Of a DNA stretch of 64,000 nt, positions 12,263-22,323 are shown one piece after another. The notes under the pieces were generated by a model. It worked only from the letters and a program-made list of their open reading frames with translations. It was not told the origin of the DNA and did no database searches. This DNA is from Rhynchopus sp. YZ270_cl-10 (taxonomy: Eukaryota; Euglenozoa; Diplonemea; Diplonemida; Diplonemidae), in NCBI GenBank assembly GCA_964035575.1, contig OZ037857.1, positions 62,001 to 126,000 of the forward strand. The letters are read 5' to 3'. How positions within the stretch are numbered: position 1 is the first letter of the stretch; each line of letters opens with the position of its first letter. The position numbers and the translations under genes are program-made.

Positions 12263-12529
12263 TATTTATAAAATAGAAGTGAATTTATTTTTTTGCCCAA
12301 AATGGGGCGTGGTAGGTCATAAAATGGCCCAAAAATTCCAAAGAAAACCTCAGATTGAGCAAATTGTGAAAAAAAAAAAATTGGTCGAAGTTTTGGTCAT
12401 TTTCTACTAACAACAAAAGAAACAAGAGGCCAGAGCTGTGCGCCACCCATACACACACACCGACACACACCCACACACACCCTCACCATAAGTGGGGAAA
12501 CACCCAATACAACCAAGGTTACCAAAAAA

Positions 12530-12856
12530 GTCCCCCAATCATGGTTTTAGAACCCTGTCAGTAACTCCCAAGTGGAACACTCCGGGTTCGATTGCCCGCG
12601 CAGTGTCAGTGGTTTGCACTATCAACTTCACTTCGAGTATTGAAACAAATAAAAAAGCACAAATAAAAGACCGCCCTTCTGCAGCCCAGTAGAAGTGACA
12701 CCTCAAAAAAAAAAACAAAAAAAAGGCAAAAAAAAAGTCCCCCAATCATGGTTTTAGAACCCTGTCAGTAACTCCCAAGTGGAACACTCCGGGGTTCGAT
12801 TACCCGCGCAGTGTCAGTGCCTGCGTCCCGTTTGCACTATCAACTTCACTTCACTT
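12530..12856 (+). repeat. Two direct repeats with a tRNA-like B-box phrase
   Basis: Segments of about 115 bp at about 12531-12643 and 12738-12856 share AATCATGGTTTTAGAACCCT, and later GGGTTCGATT followed by CCCGCGCAGTGTCAGTG. GGTTCGATT resembles a Pol III B box and T-arm, but I find no A box at the right distance and no acceptor stem. It is not called a tRNA; a tRNA-derived remnant or a transcription signal of the element is possible. Confidence 0.5.
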
Positions 12857-12896
12857 CACCATTCGACCACATCACCACCATCACAGAGCTCCAACC

Positions 12897-15614
12897 ATGT
12901 TTCGTGTAAATGTCACGTTCATCCTCTTTTTTTTGTTTTGTTTCTGCTGGTCCACTGCCGATGCAGCTGGTGGTAGCGCAAAGAGCAAGACCAAGAGGGA
13001 GAGGGAGGGGGAGGGGGGTGGGGATAACCCCCGCCAGCAGAAGAAGCCCCGGGTCGACGCCGCCCCCGAGCCGATGGACGACGACGACGACGACGACGAC
13101 ACCCCCATCCCGTTCGCCAACCTCCCCACCGACATCCAGAGGGCGAAACGCGGCGCGATGATCCGTCGCATCCGCGACAGCGCGAACGGGAAGGCGGGGC
13201 TGGTTGACCTCGCGGTCAAGGAGGGTGCCTTCCCCGACCGCCCGTCAGCGGAGAAGACGTCTGGTGGAAAGACGCGGACGATGGAGCAGATCGCCGACGC
13301 AATTTGCGACCATCGGTTATTGACTGCGCCACCCAAACTGTCACAACCCCTGTCAACCTCACCGCCTGCGACACAGTCCACCTCCGACACCAGCGCCGCC
13401 CTCACCAGAGAAGCTGATTCTGCGAAGCCCAAGAAGAAGGTTGCCACGGATCCCCTGAACGAGCGCTTTCGTTCCTACCCTGGGGTTAGCATCATGCAGA
13501 AAGGTGAAGCACGGCGCAGGGGCTACACCATGGCGTCCGCTTGTGGCTCGTACGCGGACGACCAGGAGGTGCCAGTGTGTGTGCCGTGCAAGAGGGCCTT
13601 CGCACGCGACGTGACCAATCACGACCTCAACAACACCCACATGGGCTCGCGATCGCACATCAGGAAGTCCACACCCTCATCTGCAACCGGAGGCACCGCA
13701 CCACCCACCAACAACAACAACGACTCTATCGAGATCGACACCCACGAGAGAGTCGCAGAGCTTTGTGGCATGCTTGGCATCTCCTTCTTGGCGGCAACGA
13801 AGCTTCTCTTTGCACTGAAGGGGCAGACAATACCTCATGACGGTATTAATGTGCAAACCCAGTGGACAAAGCACGGCCAGAGCGTGTACAAGCGCCAACT
13901 TGCCCACATCGCCACGAAGCTGAAGGACAAGCCTTTCGTCCTTGTGCATGACGGGGTCTCAACGGACCATGGTGACACGTCTGTGATTTTTATTGCACAG
14001 ACGCGCGACTACTCCGTGTGCCTGCCTGTGCAGTACTCTAGCGTGCCCTTCACCGCCGACACCATCAAGGAGGCCCTCAACGCATCCCTCGCAGAGTGTG
14101 AACTGTCTCTGAGTCAAGTGTGCTTGATCCGGAGCGACAGGGGGGGAAGTACGGGTGCAGCGTCTAGACAGCTCTCTGGGGAACTCGGCGTGCCCTTCGT
14201 CAGTTGTTTAGCTCATCTCCTAAACAACGCCTGCACCGACCTGAAGAAAGTGCTGAAGGAGAAGGAACACCTGATGCACCACCTCCTCCACCTCAGCAAC
14301 TACGCCTTCTGCGACGCGAAAAAGCAGAAGGCGTGGAAAAGGGTTCAGTCCGAGTTATGCGATAAATCTTCTCTGACAAAGATTTCGCAACTCCTCGAGA
14401 GGCTGAAGAAGTTGGAGCATACGTCGACCGCCAGGGAGAAAACGCAGATGCTTGAGAAGTGCCGCAGCATGTGCTTGGAGGCTGTCGTCGAGGCGCAGCG
14501 CGAGTCGATTGCGAACGCTGACACCTTTGAGGGATTGGTAGAATCCTTGTCACGCGTATACGCAGACTCGAAGGAGAATGTTGAAGCGACAGCTCCAGTG
14601 TGCCGTGCCCCAAGGATCTACGACACCCGCTTCGTCACCACCCTCACTGCGGCGGAGCATTTGGAGTCACGGGTCAAGGCTTTGTACTTGTTCATTGCTC
14701 GACAGTGCAAGAAGCCCAGCGCCTCCGCTTCCACCAAAACCCTCGCAAAGTTGCTGCAGTCGGAAGGGTTTCCCAAGGTCCAGAGCACCCTCACCGAGTA
14801 CGTCGAGGCGACAGCGACCATGAGGGACGCATTGCGGAAGTACTCGGATGCGATGGTCCCGAAGGACGGCGGCGCTGGCACTCTGTGGGCTGAGGTGCAG
14901 TCTTTGTGCGATAGCCTGGAAGAGGCGAAAAAGCCGGGGGTGGGTGGGGAATTTTTTTGTCTAGTTAGTGAAACCTTATTCAACGGTTTTTCAACACGTT
15001 GGTCTAAGCAACTAGAGCCAGGGTATTTTTTTTATCAAGCCCTTCGCCAACTCACCCCGGCTGGTTTTCAGACAATGTTTACGTGCGACTCTCTTATTTC
15101 GCACGAAGACGTGCGTACTGCACTGTCATTGGGCCCTGAGGTTACTCGTGCATTTTTTGAAAAATACGAGGAACAGGCACGGGTCTGGCACGGGAGTGCC
15201 ACGGCATTCTGGTCTTCCTTCCCAGATTGTGTAGAGGATGAGGAGACCAAAAAATTGTTCCGTTTGGTATCTGAGAGGGTATTACTTTTTCTGAGTGTCC
15301 CAGCGAGCTGCACCAGCCCAGACAGTGCCAGTTCTGTGCTGAAGACAGCAATTCCGAGCAACAGAGGTGGCCTTTCTTCTGAAAGCCAGCGTCGTATGTC
15401 TCTCTTGGCTCTTAACCAAGACGTGGACGGAATCTACCCCCCAGAATGTAGGTTCCGGCACGGCTTTCCTACAATTGTAGATCGCGAAAGCGCCGAGGAT
15501 GACTGCGACGCCAAAGAAGACTTTGTTTCTGAGGCGGCGGACGTGCACACCCTCACGGACGCCCTCAAGGTTTTTGACTCTCTTTTGAATGTTTCCCCCC
15601 TCGAGAGTGCTTAA
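12897..15614 (+). CDS. hAT-like transposase
   Basis: A frame of 905 codons inside the 5.5 kb TIR element. Landmarks by eye are: a basic, nuclear-signal-like N-terminal stretch followed by an Asp run; a BED-like C2H2 finger at about residues 226-258 (CVPC ... H ... H); an RNase H-like first Asp in LVHDGVSTDHGD (about 352); a second Asp in LIRSDRGGST (about 414) followed by the hAT hallmark CLAHLLNNA (about 437); and TRFVTTLTAAEHL (about 575), matching the hAT TRW block. As read, the protein begins with a signal-like hydrophobic stretch, which is odd for a nuclear enzyme. A 63-nt segment 12904-12966 (GTGTAAAT ... GATGCAG, with a T-rich tract) fits the small introns of this genome, and removing it keeps the frame. 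It is the only sizeable plus-strand gene in the window. Confidence 0.83.
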   Translation: MFRVNVTFILFFLFCFCWSTADAAGGSAKSKTKREREGEGGGDNPRQQKKPRVDAAPEPMDDDDDDDDTPIPFANLPTDIQRAKRGAMIRRIRDSANGKAGLVDLAVKEGAFPDRPSAEKTSGGKTRTMEQIADAICDHRLLTAPPKLSQPLSTSPPATQSTSDTSAALTREADSAKPKKKVATDPLNERFRSYPGVSIMQKGEARRRGYTMASACGSYADDQEVPVCVPCKRAFARDVTNHDLNNTHMGSRSHIRKSTPSSATGGTAPPTNNNNDSIEIDTHERVAELCGMLGISFLAATKLLFALKGQTIPHDGINVQTQWTKHGQSVYKRQLAHIATKLKDKPFVLVHDGVSTDHGDTSVIFIAQTRDYSVCLPVQYSSVPFTADTIKEALNASLAECELSLSQVCLIRSDRGGSTGAASRQLSGELGVPFVSCLAHLLNNACTDLKKVLKEKEHLMHHLLHLSNYAFCDAKKQKAWKRVQSELCDKSSLTKISQLLERLKKLEHTSTAREKTQMLEKCRSMCLEAVVEAQRESIANADTFEGLVESLSRVYADSKENVEATAPVCRAPRIYDTRFVTTLTAAEHLESRVKALYLFIARQCKKPSASASTKTLAKLLQSEGFPKVQSTLTEYVEATATMRDALRKYSDAMVPKDGGAGTLWAEVQSLCDSLEEAKKPGVGGEFFCLVSETLFNGFSTRWSKQLEPGYFFYQALRQLTPAGFQTMFTCDSLISHEDVRTALSLGPEVTRAFFEKYEEQARVWHGSATAFWSSFPDCVEDEETKKLFRLVSERVLLFLSVPASCTSPDSASSVLKTAIPSNRGGLSSESQRRMSLLALNQDVDGIYPPECRFRHGFPTIVDRESAEDDCDAKEDFVSEAADVHTLTDALKVFDSLLNVSPLESA

Positions 15615-15676
15615 AAATGCTATCGTTGACTAAAGAAAGGCAATGCATATTCACAAAGAGAGACAGTATTTAATTT

Positions 15677-15741
15677 CGATTACACGATTACACGATTACA
15701 CGATTACACGATTACACGATTGCACGATTACACGATTACAC
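15677..15741. repeat. Short (ACGATTAC)n array
   Basis: About eight copies of an 8-bp unit immediately downstream of the transposase stop. This is the array of the 5.5 kb transposon that corresponds to the longer 7-9 bp arrays of other elements in the window. Confidence 0.8.
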
Positions 15742-16087
15742 GTTTAATGATTCCACGATTCCACTCTTCCACTATTTTTGTATACAAAAAAGAAACCCGG
15801 CCCCTTTCTATTTTTGTTATGTTTTTCATTCTTTTTCATCCGTACCTTTTGACATTGCGGACTTATCCTTCCAGCATTTTTTGCCATGCCTTCTGCTTAC
15901 CTCGACAATTACGCACCTCCCGACACCCAGCTCCGCTGAAAACGATTCCCACAGGGGCCACACCTCCACAAACACCCCCTCTCCCTGCACCCCCACCCTC
16001 ACCCTCACAGGATGCAATTATAAAATAAAAAGACACGATGAAGAACCCGCCACCCCGCCACTCTGTGTCGCAGGTTCCTTCTTCACC

Positions 16088-17040
16088 TGGGGTGGGACAC
16101 TCTTAGTCAGTCACTGCTATAGCCATTAACCCAGGGAGCATAGCTAGTGCAAGAAATTCGACTTCGGGATCCGGAAAGTCTGTCCTCTGCTTGCAGAGGA
16201 CTAGACACAAGAAAATATTGCGTTCCCCCAGAATACTAATTTTTGTCACAGTAATTTTTGCCCAGGGCATGCTCTTGAAGCATGGCGGCTTGGTGTGAGA
16301 AGGGGCAGTGTATTGTTTTGTTCTAGATTTCAACGGTTGTTAGAACGAGTCAAGTGGATGCTTATCTAAACACTGACTTTAGTACAGACCCGAGAGATCA
16401 CACATGACTTTGAGGAAAGAACAAAGCAATGCATCTGTACCCGCACGCCAGGTTGTAGTTACTTCAGAATTTTCTTGAGTTTGCATGAACGAGGAGGGGG
16501 TGATTCATTCTTCGGGAACGCTTAGTATACCATGGAATGATCATCTCAAAAAAACAGTGGGGGCTGAATTCATATCCCTTAGAATTGCGAATTCAGCCTT
16601 TGCAGAAGGTACGTCTTACTTGTACTTGTACTTGTATGCCGTGTCACCCTTCTCAACCTTACCGGTTCACAGCTCGCAAGAGCAATGTAACCCTTCTCGC
16701 TATTGCAAACTTAAGAATTTTCTGCTGTAACTTACCAAAATCGATTTTCTTTCACCCCAAACACCCGCAACACCCCACCTGCTACTTCGGTAGCCTGTGT
16801 TGTTGGGAGTTGGTTCTCATGTTGATCCCCAGTGACTGTCTAGCACTGCTTCTTCTGAGCCCAACGTTGTTTGGCCTGTCGACGTAATAAATACGAAGAC
16901 AGGGCGGCGGTGCCAACAATTTTCCAATGATGTAACGTTTTATCTGATTGATTATCGTTTGATATACCTTGTGTGTGCTTCATGCACACCATGCAAGGAA
17001 TATCGAACGGTATTTCAAGCGATATTCGTTATTTCGTTTG
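16088..17040 (+). repeat. Shared noncoding interior cassette, copy A
   Basis: It matches 39888-40839 in inverse orientation over most of its length, and 38423-39522 and 46774-47948 over its first 360 bp or so and a later block. Hairpins stand out: GTCCTCTGC/GCAGAGGAC near 16180, CATGCT/AGCATG near 16270, and GCTGAATTC/GAATTCAGC near 16560-16600. The hairpins persist in the other copies despite base changes. No long ORF covers it. A structured RNA or a cis-acting transposition region is inferred. Confidence 0.7.
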
Positions 17041-17044
17041 GCAA

Positions 17045-17202
17045 ACGTACTACGATCGTACTACGATCGTAATGATCGTACTACGATCGTACTACGATCG
17101 TTTACGATCGTAGTACGATCGTAGTTGATCGTAGTACGATATTTTACGATCGTTACGATCGTTTTTTGGTACGATCGTAAACGATCGTACTACGATCGTA
17201 GG
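17045..17202. repeat. Right subterminal array of TACGATCGTA palindromes
   Basis: The mirror counterpart of the array at 11726-11913, directly inside the right TIR of the 5.5 kb transposon. Confidence 0.85.
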
Positions 17203-17750
17203 CAACCCGTGAATAAAGCAAGAATTTTGATGTTTTGAGCATCACATATTTATTCCCCGGTCATTTTCTGTACAAAAAACCGGTTTGTATGGGCCAGCGC
17301 CTTAGCAAAAATCCGAAAAATCGGGAAAAAAAAAATTTTTTTCCCCGGAAAATTTCGACTCCTGGGTGGGGTCTTGGGGTACCGAAAAATGCAAAAAAAC
17401 GCAAAATTTGGGTATTTTGACCATCTGAGGGATTTTTTCACGTGTTTCACCTTAGATGGAAGCGGATGCGGCTGGTGGGGGTGGGGTGTGCCCACCTACG
17501 GGAACAGTGCTGCCTGTGGAGTGGCCACTCCATCTGCCTCAATGGTGTTTAGGTCGGACATCAGCAACTCTGCAAGGTTGTGATACAGGAGATAAAGATA
17601 TTTCGAAAAGAGAAAAATTTGAATGAAGATAACCCCAACACCAAAGGGACGTTGATACGATGAACGTAAGCCTTGAGAACTAAGCGTTTAGCAGACCCCC
17701 GGGTTGTGAAATAAAAGTGCCCCGTTGTGCAATAAAAAAATGTATTGTTG

Positions 17751-17895
17751 GTGTAATATTTTGCCTTAATTTCACTTACAGCCCCAAAACCCCTCGGAGT
17801 GGTATTTTTTCCCCTCGGGCTGCGCCCTCGGGGAAAAAAACCACTCCTCGGGGTTTTTTGGGGCTGTGCGTGAAATAAAGGCAAAAATATTACAC
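17751..17895. repeat. Foldback element of 145 bp
   Basis: A nearly perfect long palindrome. Outer arms start GTGTAATATTTTGCC and inner arms include CAGCCCCAAAACCCCTCGG and its complement, with a small loop near TCGGGCTGCGCCC. It lies within the right part of the Harbinger-like element. Confidence 0.8.
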
Positions 17896-17998
17896 GTCAA
17901 TAATATATAATATTACTGCATAATTTTTTTTTGCGTGCGTGCGTACTTTTTTTTGAGAAGTGCTCTGACGCTTACCAAGAAAAAAAATTACCGTGCCC

Positions 17999-18027
17999 TA
18001 AGATGATCCTAAGCCTCTCGTGCTTGG
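17999..18027 (+). ncRNA. Dispersed hairpin motif at the kinesin 3' end
   Basis: AAGATGATC followed by CTAAGC-CTCTCGT-GCTTGG (one G:T pair) directly abuts the right TAA of the Harbinger-like element and overlaps the last codons read for the kinesin. Almost the same phrase occurs at 2069-2100. Confidence 0.5.
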
Positions 18028-21000
18028 TCATAACTATTTGCATCACTGTTGGTAGAGTCATTCAATACAGGAGAACAGAAAGTACTATCTGCTGGGTATT
18101 GCTCACCCAATGTCAACCAAAGTACAATGTTCTGACATTCTGTTGATGAACAAAACTGGGTGTGGTAACACTCAGCTGTATGTCTTTCCCCCTTCACCCT
18201 TCTCTCATACCTAACGGAAGGCATCCGAGGTGTTGCCACAGGCGTCCTCAGCAGCGACGGCGACACGGAGCGGTTCGACACTGCAGGAGAGTGCGAACGT
18301 GACGGGCTGCAGCTGCGCCCCTGTGACGTGCGCTTGTAGATGTAGCCTGCCTTGACCCACGCACGGTTGCCGTCGAAGGCAAGGGAGGGGATGTCCGAGA
18401 GGCCCTGGTCGAAGAGGTGCAGCTTCGCCACGTTGCGGTCCAGGCCTGCAGAGTCCATGTGGCCCTCGGGGAAGTATTTGTGTGCGACGTAGCGCTTGAG
18501 GTCTTGGTGCTTGCGGGTCAGTTCTCCGAGGGCGGCCTTCAGAGTCTCTGCCGTGTCGGTGAGCTCGCGCAGCTCGGCACGTCTGTGCATGGTGTTGCGG
18601 TCGATGTCGATGAGGTCGTCACGCATGCGCTGGCCGTGCTCCATCTCAGACACAACGTTGCGCCGCAGAGAGCCCTGCGTTGTCTGCGTCACGTCCACGT
18701 TGTCACGTGTCTCAAGACAGCTCCGGTCAAGAATCTGCACCTCCCTTGCGAGAACGTCAATTTGCTCGTGAAGCTGTCGGCGAAGTAGGGTGGAAGTAGG
18801 GTGAGACGGAGTGGAGTGGAGTGGAGTGGGTGGGGTGGGGGTGGTACCTGTTTGATGAGCTCGCGCTTCTTGGCAGCGCTGTCGCGCACCATCTTCTCTC
18901 TGGACACCAGTTGGTGTGCGTTTTTCGTCATGCCTGTGTGTGTGTTTTTTTGTGGTAAATATTGAACATCATTTCGTCATGGGCGCAGATTGGCCTGGGG
19001 TAGGTAGCACACCTTCCTTCTCCTTCATGATGATCTGGCAAAGAGCGTTCTCCCTACGGCGCTGTTGCTTGACCTGGTCGCGTACAGTGGTGACGCAGAG
19101 CTCTTCACTCTTCTTCTCAGACGCAAGGTTCGAGAGCTTGTCCTCCGCACGCTGCATCTGCTCTGCTGTGCGCTGCTCCAGGCGCTTGATCTCACTCTCC
19201 ACCTGCGCAATGCTTGACTGCAGCACCTCGTTTCTTGCAGAGATCTGACGGCTCTCAGACGCGCTGTACGTTACAAATAGTCATTAAAAAACCCCACAAA
19301 ACAAAGTGAAGCTACAGAAACAAAACATACGTCTTTTCACTGACAACGGACGCCTGCCCCACACGCTCATTGGTGTGCGTCAGCTCTGAGGAGAGAAGGT
19401 CTGTACCGGACCTAGCTGTGCACTTCTGGAAGGCCTTTTGGAAGGCAATGGAGAACTGCTTGCGCTTCACAAGCTGCACCTCCCTGCGGAAGAGCTCTTC
19501 ACGCTTGACAAGGTCTTGCTTGGCTTTTTCGAGCTCACCAAGCTCGTACTGCATCAGCTGGAGCTGTTGCACCTCTTCGTGTGCACGCTTTGTGCGTGCT
19601 TCAGCTAGCTGCCGTTTCTCCTCGAGCTTTGTTTCGACCCGCTGTGCTTCTTTGATGGCAGTCTGCTTTTTGGTCTCCACGTTTTCGTCCATGAGGCGAC
19701 CTATGTCTTCCTCCTGCTGTTTTGCCAGCTCCTCGGCCAGCTCCAGCTCTTTGATGTGCTGTGCAATCTCCATCTCCTGCACGACCCGCCCCTCCTCCGC
19801 TCGCTTCATCTCCTCCTCACGCTCCTGCAGATCCCTCAGCAGCATCGTGTCTGGGTTCGTCTCCTCCTGCTCTTGCAGACGCTGCCTCATATTCTCCATC
19901 TCCTGCTGCATCGCACTCAGCAACACATTACACTTCTCTTCATTCACACGAACATGGTTCACGATGCTCTTCGCCTTCTCCGCATACCTTAAGGTATTGA
20001 CAGTATCCTCTCTGTTTCCTTCAAAAGGGGATACAGTAGCAAGCATCATTGTTACACTGTTTCCTCCGAGAGATTCGGACAAAATCCATGTCAAAGTGGA
20101 GTCACGGAAAGGAGGACGCAGCTTAGGTCCACTCTTCTTTTGCGAATTTTCAATCAAAATGTCGATCACGCGGCGAAGAGTGGAGAGGGAGAGGTTGATT
20201 TTGGTTGCCTCTACGAGACGTGCCCCTTCTGCCCCAGAGAGCGTAATACGCTCAGACCCTGCGAGGTCCACTAAGTTGATGTTGGAATACCGCGAAATCC
20301 CTTTGGACTCATTCTTTGCACGCAAACAAAGCTGGAAGATCGCATGCGAACGCGACGAGGTGCTGTTCATCTGTGTCTCCGCAGTGGCACGATGCTCCAT
20401 TCCACTCTGCATGAACCTCTTCACATCCTCTGCAGTCACAACACCGTCCTCTCTCCCAAGCCTGCACAACCCTTCCACAAACACTCCAATCGTAGGAGAG
20501 TTACGTACCTTCAAATCTTTGTATTCCCTGCTTCGAATATCGCTTGGGTTGTGTGTCGCAGAAGGGTTGTCAGAGAACTGCATAGGCGCAGCAACGCTCG
20601 AGGAACGAATCTTCCTTGTGGAACGGCGACGCGACATATTCCCTGGGCTTCTGCTCTGTTCTTCTAGGGCATCGTCGCTGAGAAGGTCCTTGACGCGTTC
20701 GTTGTAGATTTCCATGAAGGAGATTTCGACGGAAAAGCGGAACCCCTTGATCATCCAATTTTTGCTGTCCAACTCGGAAAAGAGTTCGTCAACAATGCGA
20801 GGTGCGATACCAGGGTTGGAGGGTGCGCCGAGCATGGTATAGGTCTTACCACTCCCGGTCTGCCCATATGCGAAGATGCAGGAGTGTTTGTAAGAGAGAG
20901 ACGTCTGCACAGCCTTCTGCCCGGTCTCCTTGTAAACGTCCTCCTGGTCGGCAAAACCCTTCCCACAGAATTGTCCTTGCTCATCAGGGATCGACCAAAA

Positions 21001-21186
21001 TACCTTATTGAAATCCATCTTATCCCGGGCGCATCCTGCATTATCCAGAACCGTGATGGATTCCGTGTTTGCGGCCCCAAGAACAACGGACTGTGGAAAC
21101 CCTTCCGGGGTGAGCTCCAGTTCGCGTCTGTTGAAAGGGCGTACCCGGACCATGACCTGAACGGCATTCTTCTCGCCTTTCGACAT
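18009..21186 (-). CDS. Kinesin motor protein, four exons, kinesin-3-like
   Basis: Exons on the minus strand are 21186-19331, 19263-19013, 18933-18848 and 18773-18009. Introns of 67, 79 and 74 nt have donors GTATGT, GTGTGC and GTACCA and CAG acceptors, and the joined frame is open (about 985 residues). The N-terminal motor (about 1-415) shows P-loop GQTGSGKT (108-115), switch I NSTSSRSH (274-281) and switch II DLAGSE (307-312). The block RDSTLTWILSESLGGNS resembles kinesin-3. About 55 extra residues sit after RVKDLLS. The remainder is mostly coiled coil, with a Ser/Arg-rich tail and no FHA or PH domain seen. The N-terminus at 21186 is chosen because upstream codons are low complexity. A fourth intron (18210-18140, GTATGA...CAACAG, 71 nt) would give an earlier end near 18103, so the last 70 or so residues are uncertain. 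Confidence 0.88.
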
Positions 21187-22323
21187 TGTGAGGGGTAGGT
21201 CGCAAAAGTTGTTTTGCGGTCCTATGAAAAAGGGGAATAAGAACGTGGAGTGTTTTGTGCAAAATGATGAAAGTTTTGAAAAATATGAGAATATGAGAAT
21301 GTGTCGTTTGTCGATAAAAAAAAATATCAAAACTGTCGAAATTGAAAAATGGGGGAAGGGGAAGGGGAAGGGGGAGGAGGGGTGCAAAACCACTGTAGAA
21401 TAGTAGACAGGGTTTGTGGTGTCACGTTCTGTCACTTTCACATAGGGGTTTTGCCGGGTGGAAGGGGGAGGTGAGCGGAAAACACGGTTTCTCGAACAAA
21501 AGCAAACAAAAAAAACACACAGGGGAAAATAATGTAGCCAAAAGGGCCCTCACATTCAGGGGGGGGCACATTTTTTGGGACATATGTTCCCACTGCGCTG
21601 CTTTGTCGATCCAGGCGAAACCCTTTTGAATAAAATGAAAACCTGAAACACAAAACACCCTTCCCATGACATGCCTAGATGGGGCGGCTTTCAAAAAAAT
21701 AGAGTGAAGTTGAGAGAGAACGTGTGCAGACATTTTCTTTGGATGCGGGCACTTTGCTCAATAATAAAGGGAAGTGCTACATCCCAGCGACACGTACCTG
21801 CCGTGTCAGCTTCAACAGTTCATTGGAGAAGTGAAGCAGACTGCATCACGCTGTGGTGACGGTCTACGAGCAAGCTGGGAAAAGATTTGGGGAAAACATC
21901 CACAACAAAAAAAGCACGACAAGAAAATGAGTGTGCCAATCTCAAAAAAAAAAAAAAAAGCCAATCGAAAGTTGAAAGTGTACACGGGGAGAACACAAAC
22001 GCGACACATAAAAATACTATCACACATGGCAGCCTGCGTTCATTTAAAGACGGTTCGCAGTTGTGCACTGTACATAAGAAAGAGAACACTTTGAAAACCG
22101 TGCCTTCTTGCATCTACACATCTCTAAAAAGCTCCGATTTACAACGTTACAAGAGGTGCCGCTTCCTTTTATGCGTTCACCCTTCCCCTCACAGTTGCCA
22201 CACTTCCCAGAATCAGGGGGAGCAAGGGAGGGGACAGGGTAATGTCTAAGGAAAGAAGCGACACCACACGCCCACAGCAGAAGCCTTTTATAGATGCAGA
22301 CGCCTTTCAATGTTCGGAGACGA
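21187..22323. other. Intergenic spacer
   Basis: No convincing gene. It is G- and A-rich near the kinesin start, and a weak motif copy (TTGAAAACCGTGCCTTCTTG, then ACACATCT) lies at about 22091-22132. Confidence 0.5.

Larger units (their letters stand above)
11716..17211 (+). mobile_element. 5.5 kb DNA transposon with hAT-like transposase
   Basis: Exact terminal inverted repeats of about 29 bp beginning CACGGGTTGCCTACGATCGT lie at 11716 and, inverted, ending at 17211. They are flanked by the direct 6-mer AATAAA (11710-11715 and 17212-17217), which is A-rich and so weak evidence for target-duplication length. A classical hAT would give 8 bp. The parts in order are TIR, subterminal palindromic array, duplicated AT-rich blocks, two direct repeats of about 115 bp, the transposase (12897-15614), a short ACGATTAC array, a noncoding cassette, the right palindromic array and the TIR. 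It looks whole. Confidence 0.85.
11191..17998. mobile_element. PIF/Harbinger-like TIR element (split by a nested transposon)
   Basis: The ends are inverted: GGGCACGGTAATTTTT with, slightly inward, TTGGTAAGCGTC at 11191, and the complement ending CCGTGCCC at 17998. A TAA triplet flanks both sides (11188-11190 and 17999-18001). A 3-bp TAA duplication with GGG-starting TIRs is the PIF/Harbinger pattern. Further inverted homology lies inside (a GGGGCACTTT segment near 11521 and its complement near 17713). Without the nested element at 11716-17211 it would be about 1.3 kb, with no transposase seen, so it is probably non-autonomous. Confidence 0.7.

Noticed and set aside
12573-12645. tRNA gene at the GGTTCGATT phrase
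   Set aside because: A T-arm-like element only. No acceptor stem, D-arm or anticodon stem could be folded, and the sequence is repeated within the transposon.
21187-21441. Upstream start for the kinesin adding about 85 residues
   Set aside because: The extra codons are Phe/Ser/Pro-rich translation of an A/G-rich leader, and the motor domain begins normally at MSKGEKNAVQVMVRVRPF.
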